The notes under the pieces: generated by a model
Databases searched by the model: none
What the model saw: only the letters and a program-made list of their open reading frames with translations
What the model was told of the DNA's origin: nothing
Assembly (NCBI GenBank): GCA_966211815.1
Contig: CBIHOD010000008.1
Span: 1-64,000 of the forward strand
Reading direction: 5' to 3'
From: JANPCX01 sp966211815
GTDB lineage: Bacteria > Pseudomonadota > Gammaproteobacteria > Burkholderiales > Burkholderiaceae_C
DNA length: 64,000 bases
Part shown: in pieces, positions 50,007 to 59,605 of the stretch
Position numbering within the stretch: the stretch's first letter is position 1
How the letters are laid out: every line of letters starts with the position of its first letter
Made by a program: the position numbers and the translations under genes

Positions 50007-51260
50007 TCAAGGCTTGTCCATCGCAACCACCCGGCTCAAGACCGCGAACGCCGCCTCCACCCGCGCCTGCACCGGGTAGTTCTTGTTCGCCAGCATCACG
50101 AGGCCCACCCCCTTAGACGGCACGAAGGCCACGTAGGCGCCGAAGCCGTTGGTGGAACCGGTCTTGTTGAACAGCCGTTCGCCGGCCGCGGCCTCTTGTT
50201 GTTGCCGCGGCGTCAGGCGTCGCACCGGGTTGGCCTCCATCACGATGCCGGGGGCGTTGCCGGCCAGCAGCTGCTCCCGCGTCGCCGGGTAGGCGTATTG
50301 CTCCCATCCCAGGCCCTGGACCATCGCGCTGTCGCCGACCTGGAAATGACCCACCTGCGTGGCTTCGATCGCGCGCCGCCATGGCTCGGTCCGGATGGCG
50401 GCCGGCTCGATATTCGCCTGCATGAAGCGGACCATGTCGGCCGACGTCGACTTGACGCCGTAGGCCTCGTCCGCGAACAAGCCGGGGTTCACGCGCACCG
50501 GCCGGCCCGCCTTGTCGTAGCCCCAGGCATAGCGGGCCATCGCGTCGGCGGGCACGCGCACATGGGTCTGGCGCATGCCGAAGGCGGGGAATAGCCGCGT
50601 TTGCAGCGCCTCGGTGAATGCGCCCCGGCCGTCGCCGTCTTGCCCCTTCGCCAACGCCAACCCGGCGACGTGCCCCAGCAGCCCGATGCTCGGGTTGGAA
50701 TACCGTCGTTGCATGCCCGGCTCGGCGTCGGCCTTCCATTCGCGGAAGTAGCCGGCCATGCCGTCCGGGTCGTTCGTCACGCCGTCAGGGAACTGCAGCG
50801 GCAGCCCGCCCGCGGTGTAGGTGCCCAGGTGCAGCAGGCTCGCCCGGTCGATCGCATGGCCCTTGAGCCAAGGCAGGTGCCGGCCCGGCGTGTCGTCCAG
50901 CGACAGCCTGCCGGTCGCCTGCGCGTAGGCCGCCAAGGTCGCGGTGAAGACTTTGCTGACCGAGCCCAGTTCGAACACCGTCGCTTCGCTCACCCGGCTT
51001 TCCGACTCCCGGGATGCGAAGCCGTAGTTGAAGAAGTGGGCCTGCCCGCCGACGGTGACGGCGACGGCCATGCCGGGCACGCCGTGCTCGGCCATCAGGG
51101 GCTGGATGACGGCGTCCACGATGCCTCGGAGCCGGGCGGGATCCGGCGGGGAGGGGTTGTCGCCGCCCGCGCCGCGCGCGTCGAGCGATGAAGCCAGGAG
51201 CGGCAGGAAAAGCGCAAAGGCCAGCGCGGCGGCTGGAACGTCGGCGTTGAATCGTGGCAT
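50007..51260 (-). CDS. ampC: class C beta-lactamase (AmpC family)
   Basis: The product (417 aa) is a periplasmic serine hydrolase with an N-terminal signal region (MPRFNADVPAAALAFALFLP). All three class C motifs are present: SVSK with Ser100/Lys103 (FELGSVSKVFTA), YSN at 187-189 (QRRYSNPSIGLLG) and KTG at 366-368 (LFNKTGSTNGFGAYVAFVPS). Those motifs plus GYDKAGRPVRVNPG identify a true AmpC-type enzyme rather than an esterase-like relative. It is about 30 residues longer than typical AmpC. No ampR regulator is adjacent. The ribosome binding site is weak. Confidence 0.93.
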   Translation of the reverse strand: MPRFNADVPAAALAFALFLPLLASSLDARGAGGDNPSPPDPARLRGIVDAVIQPLMAEHGVPGMAVAVTVGGQAHFFNYGFASRESESRVSEATVFELGSVSKVFTATLAAYAQATGRLSLDDTPGRHLPWLKGHAIDRASLLHLGTYTAGGLPLQFPDGVTNDPDGMAGYFREWKADAEPGMQRRYSNPSIGLLGHVAGLALAKGQDGDGRGAFTEALQTRLFPAFGMRQTHVRVPADAMARYAWGYDKAGRPVRVNPGLFADEAYGVKSTSADMVRFMQANIEPAAIRTEPWRRAIEATQVGHFQVGDSAMVQGLGWEQYAYPATREQLLAGNAPGIVMEANPVRRLTPRQQQEAAAGERLFNKTGSTNGFGAYVAFVPSKGVGLVMLANKNYPVQARVEAAFAVLSRVVAMDKP

Positions 51261-51351
51261 GGGTGGTGGGGCGGGAAAAGGGGTGGCCGGTGCCTCGATG
51301 GTTCATGGCGCGGCAAGGGGCGGGACTTTAAAGGGGATCGGGATCAGTCCC

Positions 51352-52104
51352 TCACAGCCACGCACTGAGCTTCAGCGCGTCCGCCGCCGCCGCGCCGGAC
51401 GCGGTGTTGTCGAAGACGCACCAGCGGTCGGCACCCGGCGGCCAGCGCCGCAGCTCGGCGGCGCGGGCCTGCAGCCAGTCGTCGCCGTAGGCCGAGCGGT
51501 AGATGCGCGGCGAGCCGTGCCAGCGGTGGTAGACGGTGGCGCCGACGCCATCGCCCGCCGGCCCCAGCCAGCCCCCGGGCAGGGCGGCCGCCGGCCAGCG
51601 CGCCGGATCGGCCGCGACGCGCCCGACGCGCAGTTTCGCCAGCAGGCGGTCGGCCGCCGGCTCGGACCAGCTGACATGGCGCGGCTCGCAGACCACCGCG
51701 CCGTCAAACAAATCCGCGAGCAAGCCGAAGAAGGTGCGCACCGGCCTGGCTTCGAACGGCAGCGACGGCGGCAACTGGACGAGCAGCACGCCCAGCCTGT
51801 CGCCCAGCCCCGAGGCTTCCTCGAGGAAACGCGTCAGCAGCGGCCGCGACGCGCGCAGCCGCCGCTCATGCGTGATCGCGCGCGGCAGCTTCACCGAGAA
51901 ACGGAACCCCGCCGGCGTCTGCGCCGCCCAGCGCGCATAGACCTCGGGCCGGTGGCTTCGGTAGAACGAGGTGTTGATCTCGGCGCAGCCCAGCACCCGC
52001 GCATGACGCGCCAGGTGGCTGCCATCGCCCGGAAAGCGCGCCGCCAACGCCAGGGGAATGCCCCAACCGGCCGTGCCGATGCGCACCGCCGCGCCGCCCT
52101 TCAT
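51352..52104 (-). CDS. DUF72 family protein (YecE-like)
   Basis: The product (250 aa) is a DUF72 TIM-barrel-like protein: VRIGTAGWGIPLALAARFPG, INTSFYRSHRPEVYARWAAQ, TPAGFRFSVKLPRAITHERR, LGVLLVQLPPSLPFE, VVCEPRHVSWSEPAADRLLA and the C-terminal RWCVFDNTASGAAAADALKL. The biochemical activity of the family is not established. ATG 52104 overlaps the upstream NTF2-like gene by 4 bp (ATGA), so the two are coupled. Confidence 0.92.
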   Translation of the reverse strand: MKGGAAVRIGTAGWGIPLALAARFPGDGSHLARHARVLGCAEINTSFYRSHRPEVYARWAAQTPAGFRFSVKLPRAITHERRLRASRPLLTRFLEEASGLGDRLGVLLVQLPPSLPFEARPVRTFFGLLADLFDGAVVCEPRHVSWSEPAADRLLAKLRVGRVAADPARWPAAALPGGWLGPAGDGVGATVYHRWHGSPRIYRSAYGDDWLQARAAELRRWPPGADRWCVFDNTASGAAAADALKLSAWL

Positions 52105-52496
52105 CCCGCCGCCCGTCCAGCGGGGCCGAACGCCCCCTCCGCCAGCCGGGCCTCGATGACGAAGGCGTGCAACTGCGCCAGCTTGCCGTCGCGGAGCCGC
52201 CAGACATCGCAATAGGCGTGCGGCTCCGCCCGGCCGTCCCGGTTCACCAGGGTGATCTCGCCGATCGCCGTCACGACGTCGCCTTCGGCGACGAGCCGGT
52301 GTACATCGAAACGCGGCGGCGCCTCGTAGGCGGTGGCCATCCACCGCCGCACCGCCTCTTTGCCTTTGAGCGTCCGCTCGCCGAGGAAGACCCATTCGGT
52401 GTCTTCGGTGCAGTGCCGCAGGAAGCCTTCGTGGTCGCCCCGGGCGATGGCGGCGTTGGCTTGTTCGAGGATGGATTTGCAAGTGGCTTCTGGCAT
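52101..52496 (-). CDS. NTF2-like/SnoaL-like domain protein
   Basis: The product (131 aa) is an alpha+beta barrel of the NTF2 superfamily: ILEQANAAIARGDHEGFLRH, WVFLGERTLKGKEAVRRWMA and HAYCDVWRLRDGKLAQLHAF. Proteins of this kind are isomerases, hydrolases or binding proteins, and sequence does not say which. ATG 52496 is the start of the conserved region; the frame above it overlaps the divergent promoter. It is coupled to DUF72 downstream. Confidence 0.82.
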   Translation of the reverse strand: MPEATCKSILEQANAAIARGDHEGFLRHCTEDTEWVFLGERTLKGKEAVRRWMATAYEAPPRFDVHRLVAEGDVVTAIGEITLVNRDGRAEPHAYCDVWRLRDGKLAQLHAFVIEARLAEGAFGPAGRAAG

Positions 52497-52785
52497 GGCG
52501 CGCTCACGGCGTTGGATGGAAGGACGGTCACCGGGTTGCCGCCTGACCAGGGGCAATTTCGCTTCCCGCCCCGAGCCTTTAAAACCCTCCGCCGGGCCAC
52601 CGCGGCGTCGCCCGATTCGACAACCAGGTGCATGGCTTCGGCCGTTCACGGGGGCCGTGCGACGATCTGGGCCCGCAACCCCATCGGCGGGCCGCTTGCG
52701 CAATGCGCCGCATGCGGCCCATGGATCACGGGGTCCCATCGACGCATGACGCGGCAACCCGCTAAACCGAACAAGCGCCATTCCC

Positions 52786-53160
52786 ATGACCGACACCGCC
52801 ACCCCCAACCTGCCGTCGCGGGACTTCGACGCCACCCTCCAGTTCTACCGGTCCCTCGGCTTCGAACCAACCTGGCGCGACGCCGGCTGGATGATCCTGA
52901 GGAACGGCGGCATGGTGCTGGAGTTCTTCCCCCATCCCCAACTCGACCCCGCGACGAGCTGGTTCAGCTGCTGCTTCCGCCTGGGCGATGTGGACGCTTT
53001 CATCCGGGCCTTGGCCGATGCCGGCATTCCCGAGACATCCTCCGGCTGGCCCCGCTTTCACCGCCCGGTGCCGCAAGCGTGGGGCGGCCGGGTGGGGGCG
53101 TTGATCGACCTGGATGGGAGTTTGATCCGGTTGGTTCAGGCGCCGGTGGGGGACCGCTGA
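52786..53160 (+). CDS. VOC-family protein, bleomycin-resistance-like
   Basis: The product (124 aa) has one glyoxalase/bleomycin-resistance fold unit: TPNLPSRDFDATLQFYRSLG, FEPTWRDAGWMILRNGGMVL, EFFPHPQLDPATSWFSCCFR and GALIDLDGSLIRLVQAP. The SRDFDATLQFY start and C-terminal DLDGSLIRL resemble bleomycin-binding proteins, which sequester drug as dimers. Its 3' end overlaps the convergent GNAT gene by 25 bp. Drug binding is not proven by sequence. Confidence 0.85.
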   Translation: MTDTATPNLPSRDFDATLQFYRSLGFEPTWRDAGWMILRNGGMVLEFFPHPQLDPATSWFSCCFRLGDVDAFIRALADAGIPETSSGWPRFHRPVPQAWGGRVGALIDLDGSLIRLVQAPVGDR

Positions 53161-53669
53161 CACTCTCGGGCCGGGTCGCCGCCGCCGCCCAGCCGCGCCA
53201 GCGCGTCCCCCGCCACCCGGCAGACGCGCCAGTCCGGCATCACCGTGGCGCCGAGGCTTTCGTAGAAACGGATGGCCGGCTCGTTCCAGTCCAGCACGCT
53301 CCACTCGAAACGCCCGCAGCCGCGCTCGTGGGCCAGCTTGGCCAGGTGCGCCATCAGGGCCTTGCCCGCGCCATGCCCGCGGGCCTCGGCTTTCACATAG
53401 AGGTCTTCCAGGTAAAGGCCCCGCCGCGTCAGGAAGGTGGAGTAGTTGTGGAAGAACAGCGCGTAGCCGGCGGCCTGGCCCCGCAGCTCGGCGATGACGC
53501 ATTCGACGGCGGGGCGTTCGCCGAAGAGGTCGTCCGCCAGGCGTTCCGCGGAGGCGTCGAGCAGGTGGGTCAGCCGTTCGTATTCCGCCATCTCGTGGAT
53601 CATGGCCAGGACGGCCGGAACGTCGGCGGGTTGGGCGGGGCGGATGTCCAGGGGCTGGGTCGGGGGCAT
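53136..53669 (-). CDS. GNAT N-acetyltransferase (diamine acetyltransferase-like)
   Basis: The product (177 aa) is a GNAT protein: DIRPAQPADVPAVLAMIHEM at the start, AGYALFFHNYSTFLTRRGLY, motif A LYLEDLYVKAEARGHGAGKA with LMAHLAKLAHERG, and FEWSVLDWNEPAIRFYESLG. FFHNYSTFxxxxGLYLEDLYV is typical of spermidine/thialysine-type acetyltransferases. I chose ATG 53669 because GGAGAG lies 8 bases upstream. Confidence 0.9.
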   Translation of the reverse strand: MPPTQPLDIRPAQPADVPAVLAMIHEMAEYERLTHLLDASAERLADDLFGERPAVECVIAELRGQAAGYALFFHNYSTFLTRRGLYLEDLYVKAEARGHGAGKALMAHLAKLAHERGCGRFEWSVLDWNEPAIRFYESLGATVMPDWRVCRVAGDALARLGGGGDPARECQRSPTGA

Positions 53670-53826
53670 GTTTCTTCTCTCCATCTGATGGCCGCGCTTC
53701 GGTTGGTTCGCTCGGCCGACGTTCGTCGCAGGGCAGGTGCGCGGCGAGAAGTCGGATTTTGCTTCGCCCGTTCGGGCCCCCGCGGGCATCCCGGCCGGGG
53801 TTGGCAGGCCCAATAGCCGCTACGAA

Positions 53827-54750
53827 TCAAACGACGGGGTTCTGCGCCGAACCACGCGCCTGGATGAAGATGCGCCGGATCACCGGGAAGCGCGCCTGCA
53901 CCGACCGCTCGACCTCGCCGGTCGCGCCCGACGCCGCCGCGAGCGTCGTGCCGTCCCGGAAGTGCAGGTCCAGCGCCAGCAGCGCTTCCTCGCGGCCGAT
54001 GTACATCGACAACGGCCGGCCCACGGCCTCGACGCCCGGCTGGCGCAGCGCGATCGCCCGGATCTCGGCGGCGGTTTCCGGGCGTATGCCTTCGCCGATC
54101 AGCAGGCCGCGCGCTTGGCCCACCAGCAGCACCGCCACGCCTGCGAGCAACAGGCCGATGACCACCGACGCCAGGCCGTCGAGCACGGGCAGGCCCAGCC
54201 GGTGGCTCGCATACACGCCCGCGGCCGCCACGGCCAGGCCGAGCAGCGCGGCGGCGTCTTCCGCCAGCACGGTGTAGGTGGTGGGGTCTTTGCTGCCGCG
54301 CAGCGCTTTCCAGAACGGCCGGCCGGCCGCCTCTTTCATGAACTGGCGCAGCGCGATGGCGAAGCTGGCGCCTTCGAAGCAGGCGGCGGCGCCGAGCACG
54401 ATGTAGTTCCACAGCGGGTCTTGCAGCGCTTGCGGCCGGCGCATGTGCGCGACGCCTTCGTACAACGACACGCCGCCGCCGATGCCGAAGATCAGCACCG
54501 CCACGATCAGGCTCCAGAAGTAAAGCTCTTTGCCGTGGCCGAACGGGTGTTCCGGCGTGGCGGGGCGCTCGCTGAGCCGGATGCCGACGAGCAGGAGAAG
54601 GCCGTTGCCGGTGTCCACCGCCGAATGGATGCCTTCGGACAGCATCGCCGAGCTGCCGGTGACGCCGGCGACGGTGAACTTGGTGACGGTGATCGCCACA
54701 TTGGCGGCGATGGCGCCGTAGATGGCGATCGGCGATCCGGCGGCGGCCAT
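53827..54750 (-). CDS. cation diffusion facilitator family transporter
   Basis: The product (307 aa) is a CDF metal/proton antiporter with six helices. The metal-site helix 2 has GVTGSSAMLSEGIHSAVDTG N (His-x3-Asp), helix 5 has TYTVLAEDAAALLGLAVAAA (Glu/Asp positions), and RPATPEHPFGHGKELYFWSL is the conserved loop. The C-terminal cytoplasmic domain (SMYIGREEALLALDLHFRDG) is a ferredoxin-like metal-binding dimer domain. Zn, Fe or Mn are possible. It is 58 bp downstream of gcd on the same strand. Confidence 0.92.
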   Translation of the reverse strand: MAAAGSPIAIYGAIAANVAITVTKFTVAGVTGSSAMLSEGIHSAVDTGNGLLLLVGIRLSERPATPEHPFGHGKELYFWSLIVAVLIFGIGGGVSLYEGVAHMRRPQALQDPLWNYIVLGAAACFEGASFAIALRQFMKEAAGRPFWKALRGSKDPTTYTVLAEDAAALLGLAVAAAGVYASHRLGLPVLDGLASVVIGLLLAGVAVLLVGQARGLLIGEGIRPETAAEIRAIALRQPGVEAVGRPLSMYIGREEALLALDLHFRDGTTLAAASGATGEVERSVQARFPVIRRIFIQARGSAQNPVV

Positions 54751-54808
54751 GATGCGTCGTCGGCTGGGTGCTGGCGGCCCGCGGCGCGTTCAGCGCGTCG
54801 CCATGCCT

Positions 54809-57400
54809 TCACTGCGCCGCCGGCAGCGCATAGGCGATCACGTGGTCGCCCGCCCTGGTGCCGAGCGAACCGTGCCCGCCCGCCGCCACCACCAGGTATT
54901 GCCTGCCGTCGCCGCCCATGAAGGTCATCGGCGTGGCCTGCCCGCCGGCCGGCAGCCGGGCCCTCCAAAGCTCGCGGCCGGTGGACAGCTCGTAGCCGCG
55001 CACGTAGTTGTCCAGCGTGCCAGAAAGGAAGGCCACGCCGCCGGCCGTGGCGATCGGCCCGCCCAGGTTGGGCACGCCCATGCGGAACGGCAGCGGCAGG
55101 GGCGACAGGTCGCGCACCGTGCCGTTGCGGCGCATGTAGGCCACCTGCCCGGTCGCCAGGTCGACGCCCGCGACGTGGCCCCACGGCGGCTGCTGGCAAG
55201 GCAGCCCCAGCGGCGATGTGAAGGCGGACAACTTGACGGCGAAGGGCGCGCCGAAGTTCTCGTTCAGCGAAGGCAGGCTGTCGTCGGGCCGCGCCTTGCC
55301 TTGCACCACCAGGCTGGTGTTGTCGGGCCGCGGCACGAGCTGGGACCGGAACGCCAGGTAGGTCGGCGTGAGGAAGGCGACCTGCCTGTCGGGGTCGACC
55401 GCGATGCCGCCCCAGTTGAAGACGCCGAAGTTGCCGGGATAGACCACCGTGCCCTCCTTGCTCGGCGGCGTGAAGCGGCCTTCGTAGCGCATGCGCTTGA
55501 GGGCGATGCGGCAGCCCATCTGGTCGAACCAGGTGGCGCCCCACATCGACGCGCCGGTGAGCGGCGGCGGGTCGAAGCTCAAGGCCGACACCGGCTGGGT
55601 GGGCGAGGTGCGGTCCCCGGCCACGGCGCCCCGCGGCGCCGGGCGCTCGGCCACCGGCAGCAGCGGGCGGCCGTCGCGGCGGTCCAGCACGAAGATTTCG
55701 CCCTGCTTGGTGGCCTGCACCAGGGCCGGCACGCGTGCCCCGTCCACGGTCAGGTCGAGCAGGCTCGGCTGGGCCGGCACGTCGTAGTCCCACAGGTCGT
55801 GGTGCACGGTCTGGAACACCCAGCGCTCCCGCCCGGTAGCCAGGTCGAGCGCGACGACCGACGACGAACGGGCTTCCACCTCCGGCGCGCGGCCGGCGCC
55901 CCATTGGTCGGGCGGCTGGTTGCCCATGGGCACATAGACCATGCCCAGGGCCTCGTCGACGGCCGAGATCGACCAGCTGTTGGGCGTGCTCTGCGTGTAG
56001 GTCTGGCCCGCCGGCAAGGGCTCGGTGCGCTCCGGGCGGCCGGGGTCCCAGTTCCACACCAGCTCGCCGGTGCGCGCGTCGAACGCCCGGACCACGCCCG
56101 ACGGCTCGGTGGTCGACACGTTGTCGAGCACCGTGCCTCCGACGACCACCAGCCCACGCGCCACCACCGGCGGGGAAGTCGAGTAATAACCGCCGAGCCG
56201 CACGTTGGGCATGCCGCGCCAGAGGTCGACCTGCCCGGTGCCGCGGCCGAAGTCGCGGCACACCGCCCCGCTCGCGGGGTCGAGGGCGATCAACCGGCCG
56301 TCGGCCGTGGGCATGAAGAGCTTCGCGCCGCAGTGGTCGACGGCCGGACCGTCGGTGGCGGCGATGGGGAGCTGGGGCGCCGACGCGGCGTCCGGCGGCG
56401 CCGCTGCGGCTTGGGTGGTTGCGTCGGCCTGCGTTGGTGCCGACGCCGACGCCGAGGCCGGCGCCGCGGGCGCCCCGTCCTGCGCCCCGGTGCCCGGGTC
56501 GTACGCCAGGCCGCGGCAAGTCAGGTGCTGCAGCGCCAGACCGCTGCGGATGCGCGGGTCATAGCGCCACGCCTGCCGGCCGGTCGTCGCTTCCAGCGCG
56601 ATCACCTGCTGGTGCGGCGTGCACAGGAACAGCCGGTCGCCGACCTTGAGCGGCGTGACCTCGAAGGTGGTCTCTTCCGGATCGCCGGCGCGGCCCCTCA
56701 GGTCGCCGGTCCGGAACTCCCAGGCCACCTGCAGCTTGCCCACATTGCCGGGCGTGATCTGCGCCAGTGGAGAGAAACGCTGGCCCAGGCCGGTGCGCCC
56801 ATAGGCCCGCCATTCGCCCGCGGGCATTTGCGGCGCGGCGTCCGCCCCGCCCGCTGCGCCCGCGTCCGAAGCGGACGCCGTGGGCGCCAGCGCGGCCGAC
56901 GCCAGCACGCCCTCTTTCTGGTGCGGATCCACCATCCAGCTCGCCACCGCCATCCCGACGAAAAGCAGCAGCGACAAGCCCAGCACCGTGCGCCCGGCCG
57001 GCCAGCGCGCCGCCCGGGCCCCGCCCAAGGCCGGCCGCGAGGCATCGACGGCGTCCCCGGCCCGCAGGCGGCGCGCGACGGGAGGCAACAGCGCCCACAA
57101 CCCCAACAGGAAGGGCACGTCGCAGCGAATGGCCACGGCCCACCAGTCCAACCCAGACTCCCACAGCGACCAGGCGATGGTGGCGAGCAACAACAGCGCC
57201 AGCGTCCACCAGGCCAGCGCGCTGGCGCGGGCGGTGAACCGCGCGGCCAGCAACAGCAAGACGCCGGCGCCGAGGTAGAACCACGATCCGCCCAATCCCG
57301 CGAGCCAGGCGCCGCCTGCCGCCAGGGTCAGGGCCATGAGGCCCATCAGGAAAGCGGTGGCCTGCAGCATGGCGGAGCGCGGGGTGGGCTGGCGAGTCAT
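54809..57400 (-). CDS. gcd: membrane-bound PQQ-dependent glucose dehydrogenase
   Basis: The product (863 aa) has five N-terminal transmembrane helices (about 1-150) and a periplasmic eight-bladed PQQ propeller. GEWRAYGRTGLGQRFSPLAQ opens the catalytic domain; LQHLTCRGLAYDPGTG, TTEPSGVVRAFDARTGELVW, TPNSWSISAVDEALGMVYVP MGNQPPDQWG, VHHDLWDYDVPAQPSLLDLT and YVRGYELSTGRELWRARLPA are quinoprotein segments. It oxidises glucose to gluconolactone and feeds ubiquinone. An Ala/Pro/Ser-rich insert around 315-345 is unusual. PQQ synthesis genes are not in the window. Confidence 0.95.
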   Translation of the reverse strand: MTRQPTPRSAMLQATAFLMGLMALTLAAGGAWLAGLGGSWFYLGAGVLLLLAARFTARASALAWWTLALLLLATIAWSLWESGLDWWAVAIRCDVPFLLGLWALLPPVARRLRAGDAVDASRPALGGARAARWPAGRTVLGLSLLLFVGMAVASWMVDPHQKEGVLASAALAPTASASDAGAAGGADAAPQMPAGEWRAYGRTGLGQRFSPLAQITPGNVGKLQVAWEFRTGDLRGRAGDPEETTFEVTPLKVGDRLFLCTPHQQVIALEATTGRQAWRYDPRIRSGLALQHLTCRGLAYDPGTGAQDGAPAAPASASASAPTQADATTQAAAAPPDAASAPQLPIAATDGPAVDHCGAKLFMPTADGRLIALDPASGAVCRDFGRGTGQVDLWRGMPNVRLGGYYSTSPPVVARGLVVVGGTVLDNVSTTEPSGVVRAFDARTGELVWNWDPGRPERTEPLPAGQTYTQSTPNSWSISAVDEALGMVYVPMGNQPPDQWGAGRAPEVEARSSSVVALDLATGRERWVFQTVHHDLWDYDVPAQPSLLDLTVDGARVPALVQATKQGEIFVLDRRDGRPLLPVAERPAPRGAVAGDRTSPTQPVSALSFDPPPLTGASMWGATWFDQMGCRIALKRMRYEGRFTPPSKEGTVVYPGNFGVFNWGGIAVDPDRQVAFLTPTYLAFRSQLVPRPDNTSLVVQGKARPDDSLPSLNENFGAPFAVKLSAFTSPLGLPCQQPPWGHVAGVDLATGQVAYMRRNGTVRDLSPLPLPFRMGVPNLGGPIATAGGVAFLSGTLDNYVRGYELSTGRELWRARLPAGGQATPMTFMGGDGRQYLVVAAGGHGSLGTRAGDHVIAYALPAAQ

Positions 57401-57912
57401 GGCAGGAAGTGGGGCTGTGTGGGGGCGGGGCGGGCAGGATGGTCGGACGCATCCCGCGTTGCGAACGGAATGTCCGGGGATGTCGATCCCGGTCCGTGGG
57501 CGCGTGGGGCAAGCGGGGTGCCGGACGTCGCGTGGCCGGAATGCGGGACTTCGCGGGCGGCGAAGGGGGGCCGACGCGTCACCGCCCCGGAAAATATTGC
57601 CGGAAAGGCTGTCAGGTTTTCCCGATGCGGCATCGGGATGGGGCGCAGGCTTTCCCGCGGCGACGGTTCCACGCGCCGGCCGGCCATGGACCAGGTGACT
57701 GGCACCTTCGCCCCCCGGCGGCGGTGCCTACCGCCAGACCGTGGCCAAGTCGGCGCGGCCCATGAGGGGGCTGGGCTTGCAACCGGTCCCACCGGCTGCC
57801 GGAACCGGATGGCCGCGAGGGATCCGCGCGCGGTGGTGCCGCAACCGATGGGAATGGGCGGGGGGCGCCCAGCCCGGCCCGGGCACCGGGCCGCGGGGTG
57901 GCGCCGCCTCCG
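57401..57912. other. 512-bp intergenic region upstream of gcd
   Basis: No convincing gene lies between the MCP stop and the gcd start. GC-rich hairpins near 57870-57905 may end the MCP transcript, but none is followed by a T-run. The gcd promoter should lie in the AT-richer part around 57585-57640 (AAAATATTGCCGGAAAGG). Frames open on both strands here lack family sequence and ribosome binding sites. Confidence 0.6.
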
Positions 57913-59457
57913 TCAGGTCTTGAACACCTGCACCGCCTGGACCAGGTGATCCGCCTGGTGCTTGAGGCTCTCGGCGGCCCCGGCGCTTTGTTCGACCAGG
58001 GCGGCGTTGCGCTGGGTCACCTGGTCGAGTTGGGCGATGGCATCGCTGACTTGGCCGATGCCGGTGCTTTGCTCGACGGTGGCGGCGCTGATCTCGCTGA
58101 TGAGGTCGGCCACACGCTTGACGTGGTGCACGATGTCGTTCATCGACGTCCCGGCCTCGCTGACCAGCCGCGTCCCGGCTTCCACCGTCTCGGCGCTCGC
58201 CGCGATCAGGCTCTTGATCTCGCGCGCGGCTTCCGCCGAGCGCTGCGCCAGCAGGCGGACTTCGCCCGCCACGACCGCGAAGCCGCGGCCTTGCTCGCCC
58301 GCACGCGCCGCTTCGACGGCCGCGTTCAACGCGAGGATGTTGGTCTGGAAGGCGATGCCGTCGATCACGCCGATGATTTCGGAGATCTTGTTCGAACGGT
58401 GGTTGATCGCTTCCATGGTGCTCACGACCTGGCCCACCACTTCGCCGCCGCGCGCCGCGGCTTCGCTGGCGGAGCCGGCCAGCTGGTTGGCCTGGCGGGC
58501 GGTGTCGGCGCTCGCGCGCACGGTGCCGGCGAGCTCTTCCATCGAAGCGGCCGTCTGCTGCAGGTTGCTCGCCTGCTCTTCGGTGCGCTGGCTCAGGTCG
58601 ACATTGCCGGCGGCGATCTGCGACGAACCCGTCGCGATCGAATCGCTGCCGTCGCGCACGGCCGAGACGACCTTCACGAGGCTCGCGTTCATGTGGGCCA
58701 GCGCCTGCAACAGCCGGCCGGTCTCGTCCGAGCGGGTCACGGCGACATGCGACGTGAGGTCGCCCGAGGCGACCGTTTCCGCGAGTTTGACGGCCTCGTT
58801 GATGGGGCCGGTGATGCTGCGGCTGATCCACAAGCTCAGGCCGACCGCCGCGGCCAGGGCCATGAGGGAGCCGACGAGCTGGATGCCCATGTTGAGCCGG
58901 CGGATGCCCGCGGCCTCGGCCGCGCGGACGGCCAAGAGGTCGCGTTCCGTTTTGTCGAATTCCGATTGGAGCGCCCGGAAGCCGTCCATCGCGGCCTTGT
59001 CGGCGCCGTCGCCGAACGCGGCCACCAACTGCTCCGTCGTCTGCGAACCGGCCGTCACGTCCTTGCGGAGCTGGATCATGCGCTGGGCGGCCGCGACGAA
59101 TTCGGCTTCCTTGGCCTTCATGTCCGCGAGGCGCTTCTGCTGGCTGGGGTTGTCGCTCGTGAGTTGTTTCGCTTCGTTCCAATGGGCCTCGAATGCCGCC
59201 AGCCCGCCCTGGTAGGGTTCGAGGTATTGGTCTTTGCCGGCGAGCAGGAAGCCGCGGGCGCCGGTCTCCATGTTGACCATCGACTGGAGCATCCGTTCGC
59301 CCGTGGCGAGCACCATGTAGGTGTGGACTGTCCTTTCTTCCGCTACGGCCAGCTTGGCGCCGCTGGAATAAGCGCTCCAGACGACCAGGAGGAAGACGGT
59401 GATGACGGCGCCGAAGGCCAGGGCGAGGCGACGACCGATGGACAGGTTGGAAAACAT
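57913..59457 (-). CDS. methyl-accepting chemotaxis protein with CHASE3-like sensor
   Basis: The product (514 aa) is a chemoreceptor. TM1 is at about 13-32, a periplasmic CHASE3-like four-helix domain follows (MLQSMVNMETGARGFLLAGK, DQYLEPYQGGLAAFEAHWNE), TM2 is near 190-210, then HAMP and the signalling domain with tip GIAFQTNILALNAAVEAARA, GEQGRGFAVVAGEVRLLAQR. The tip is the canonical form. Start ATG 59457 (MFSNLSIGRRLALAFG) has an AGGAG site. It has no linked che genes in the window. Its ligand is unknown. Confidence 0.95.
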   Translation of the reverse strand: MFSNLSIGRRLALAFGAVITVFLLVVWSAYSSGAKLAVAEERTVHTYMVLATGERMLQSMVNMETGARGFLLAGKDQYLEPYQGGLAAFEAHWNEAKQLTSDNPSQQKRLADMKAKEAEFVAAAQRMIQLRKDVTAGSQTTEQLVAAFGDGADKAAMDGFRALQSEFDKTERDLLAVRAAEAAGIRRLNMGIQLVGSLMALAAAVGLSLWISRSITGPINEAVKLAETVASGDLTSHVAVTRSDETGRLLQALAHMNASLVKVVSAVRDGSDSIATGSSQIAAGNVDLSQRTEEQASNLQQTAASMEELAGTVRASADTARQANQLAGSASEAAARGGEVVGQVVSTMEAINHRSNKISEIIGVIDGIAFQTNILALNAAVEAARAGEQGRGFAVVAGEVRLLAQRSAEAAREIKSLIAASAETVEAGTRLVSEAGTSMNDIVHHVKRVADLISEISAATVEQSTGIGQVSDAIAQLDQVTQRNAALVEQSAGAAESLKHQADHLVQAVQVFKT

Positions 59458-59605
59458 GGGCGGTGCTCCTGAATTGCATGGCGAGGCAGCTGCGCAGCGG
59501 CCGCCCCCAAGCCGCCTTCGCCAGCGGCTCCGCCGGGTTATCGACGAGCCGAACTCAAACTGAAACGCCGGACGGATGGACGCCGGCCGCCGACGGGGTT
59601 TCCGC

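Noticed and set aside
54722..57949. A 1075-codon plus-strand open frame antisense to gcd
   Set aside because: Same cause: high GC removes stops opposite a real gene. Product is Arg/His/Gly low-complexity, and gcd has complete motifs.
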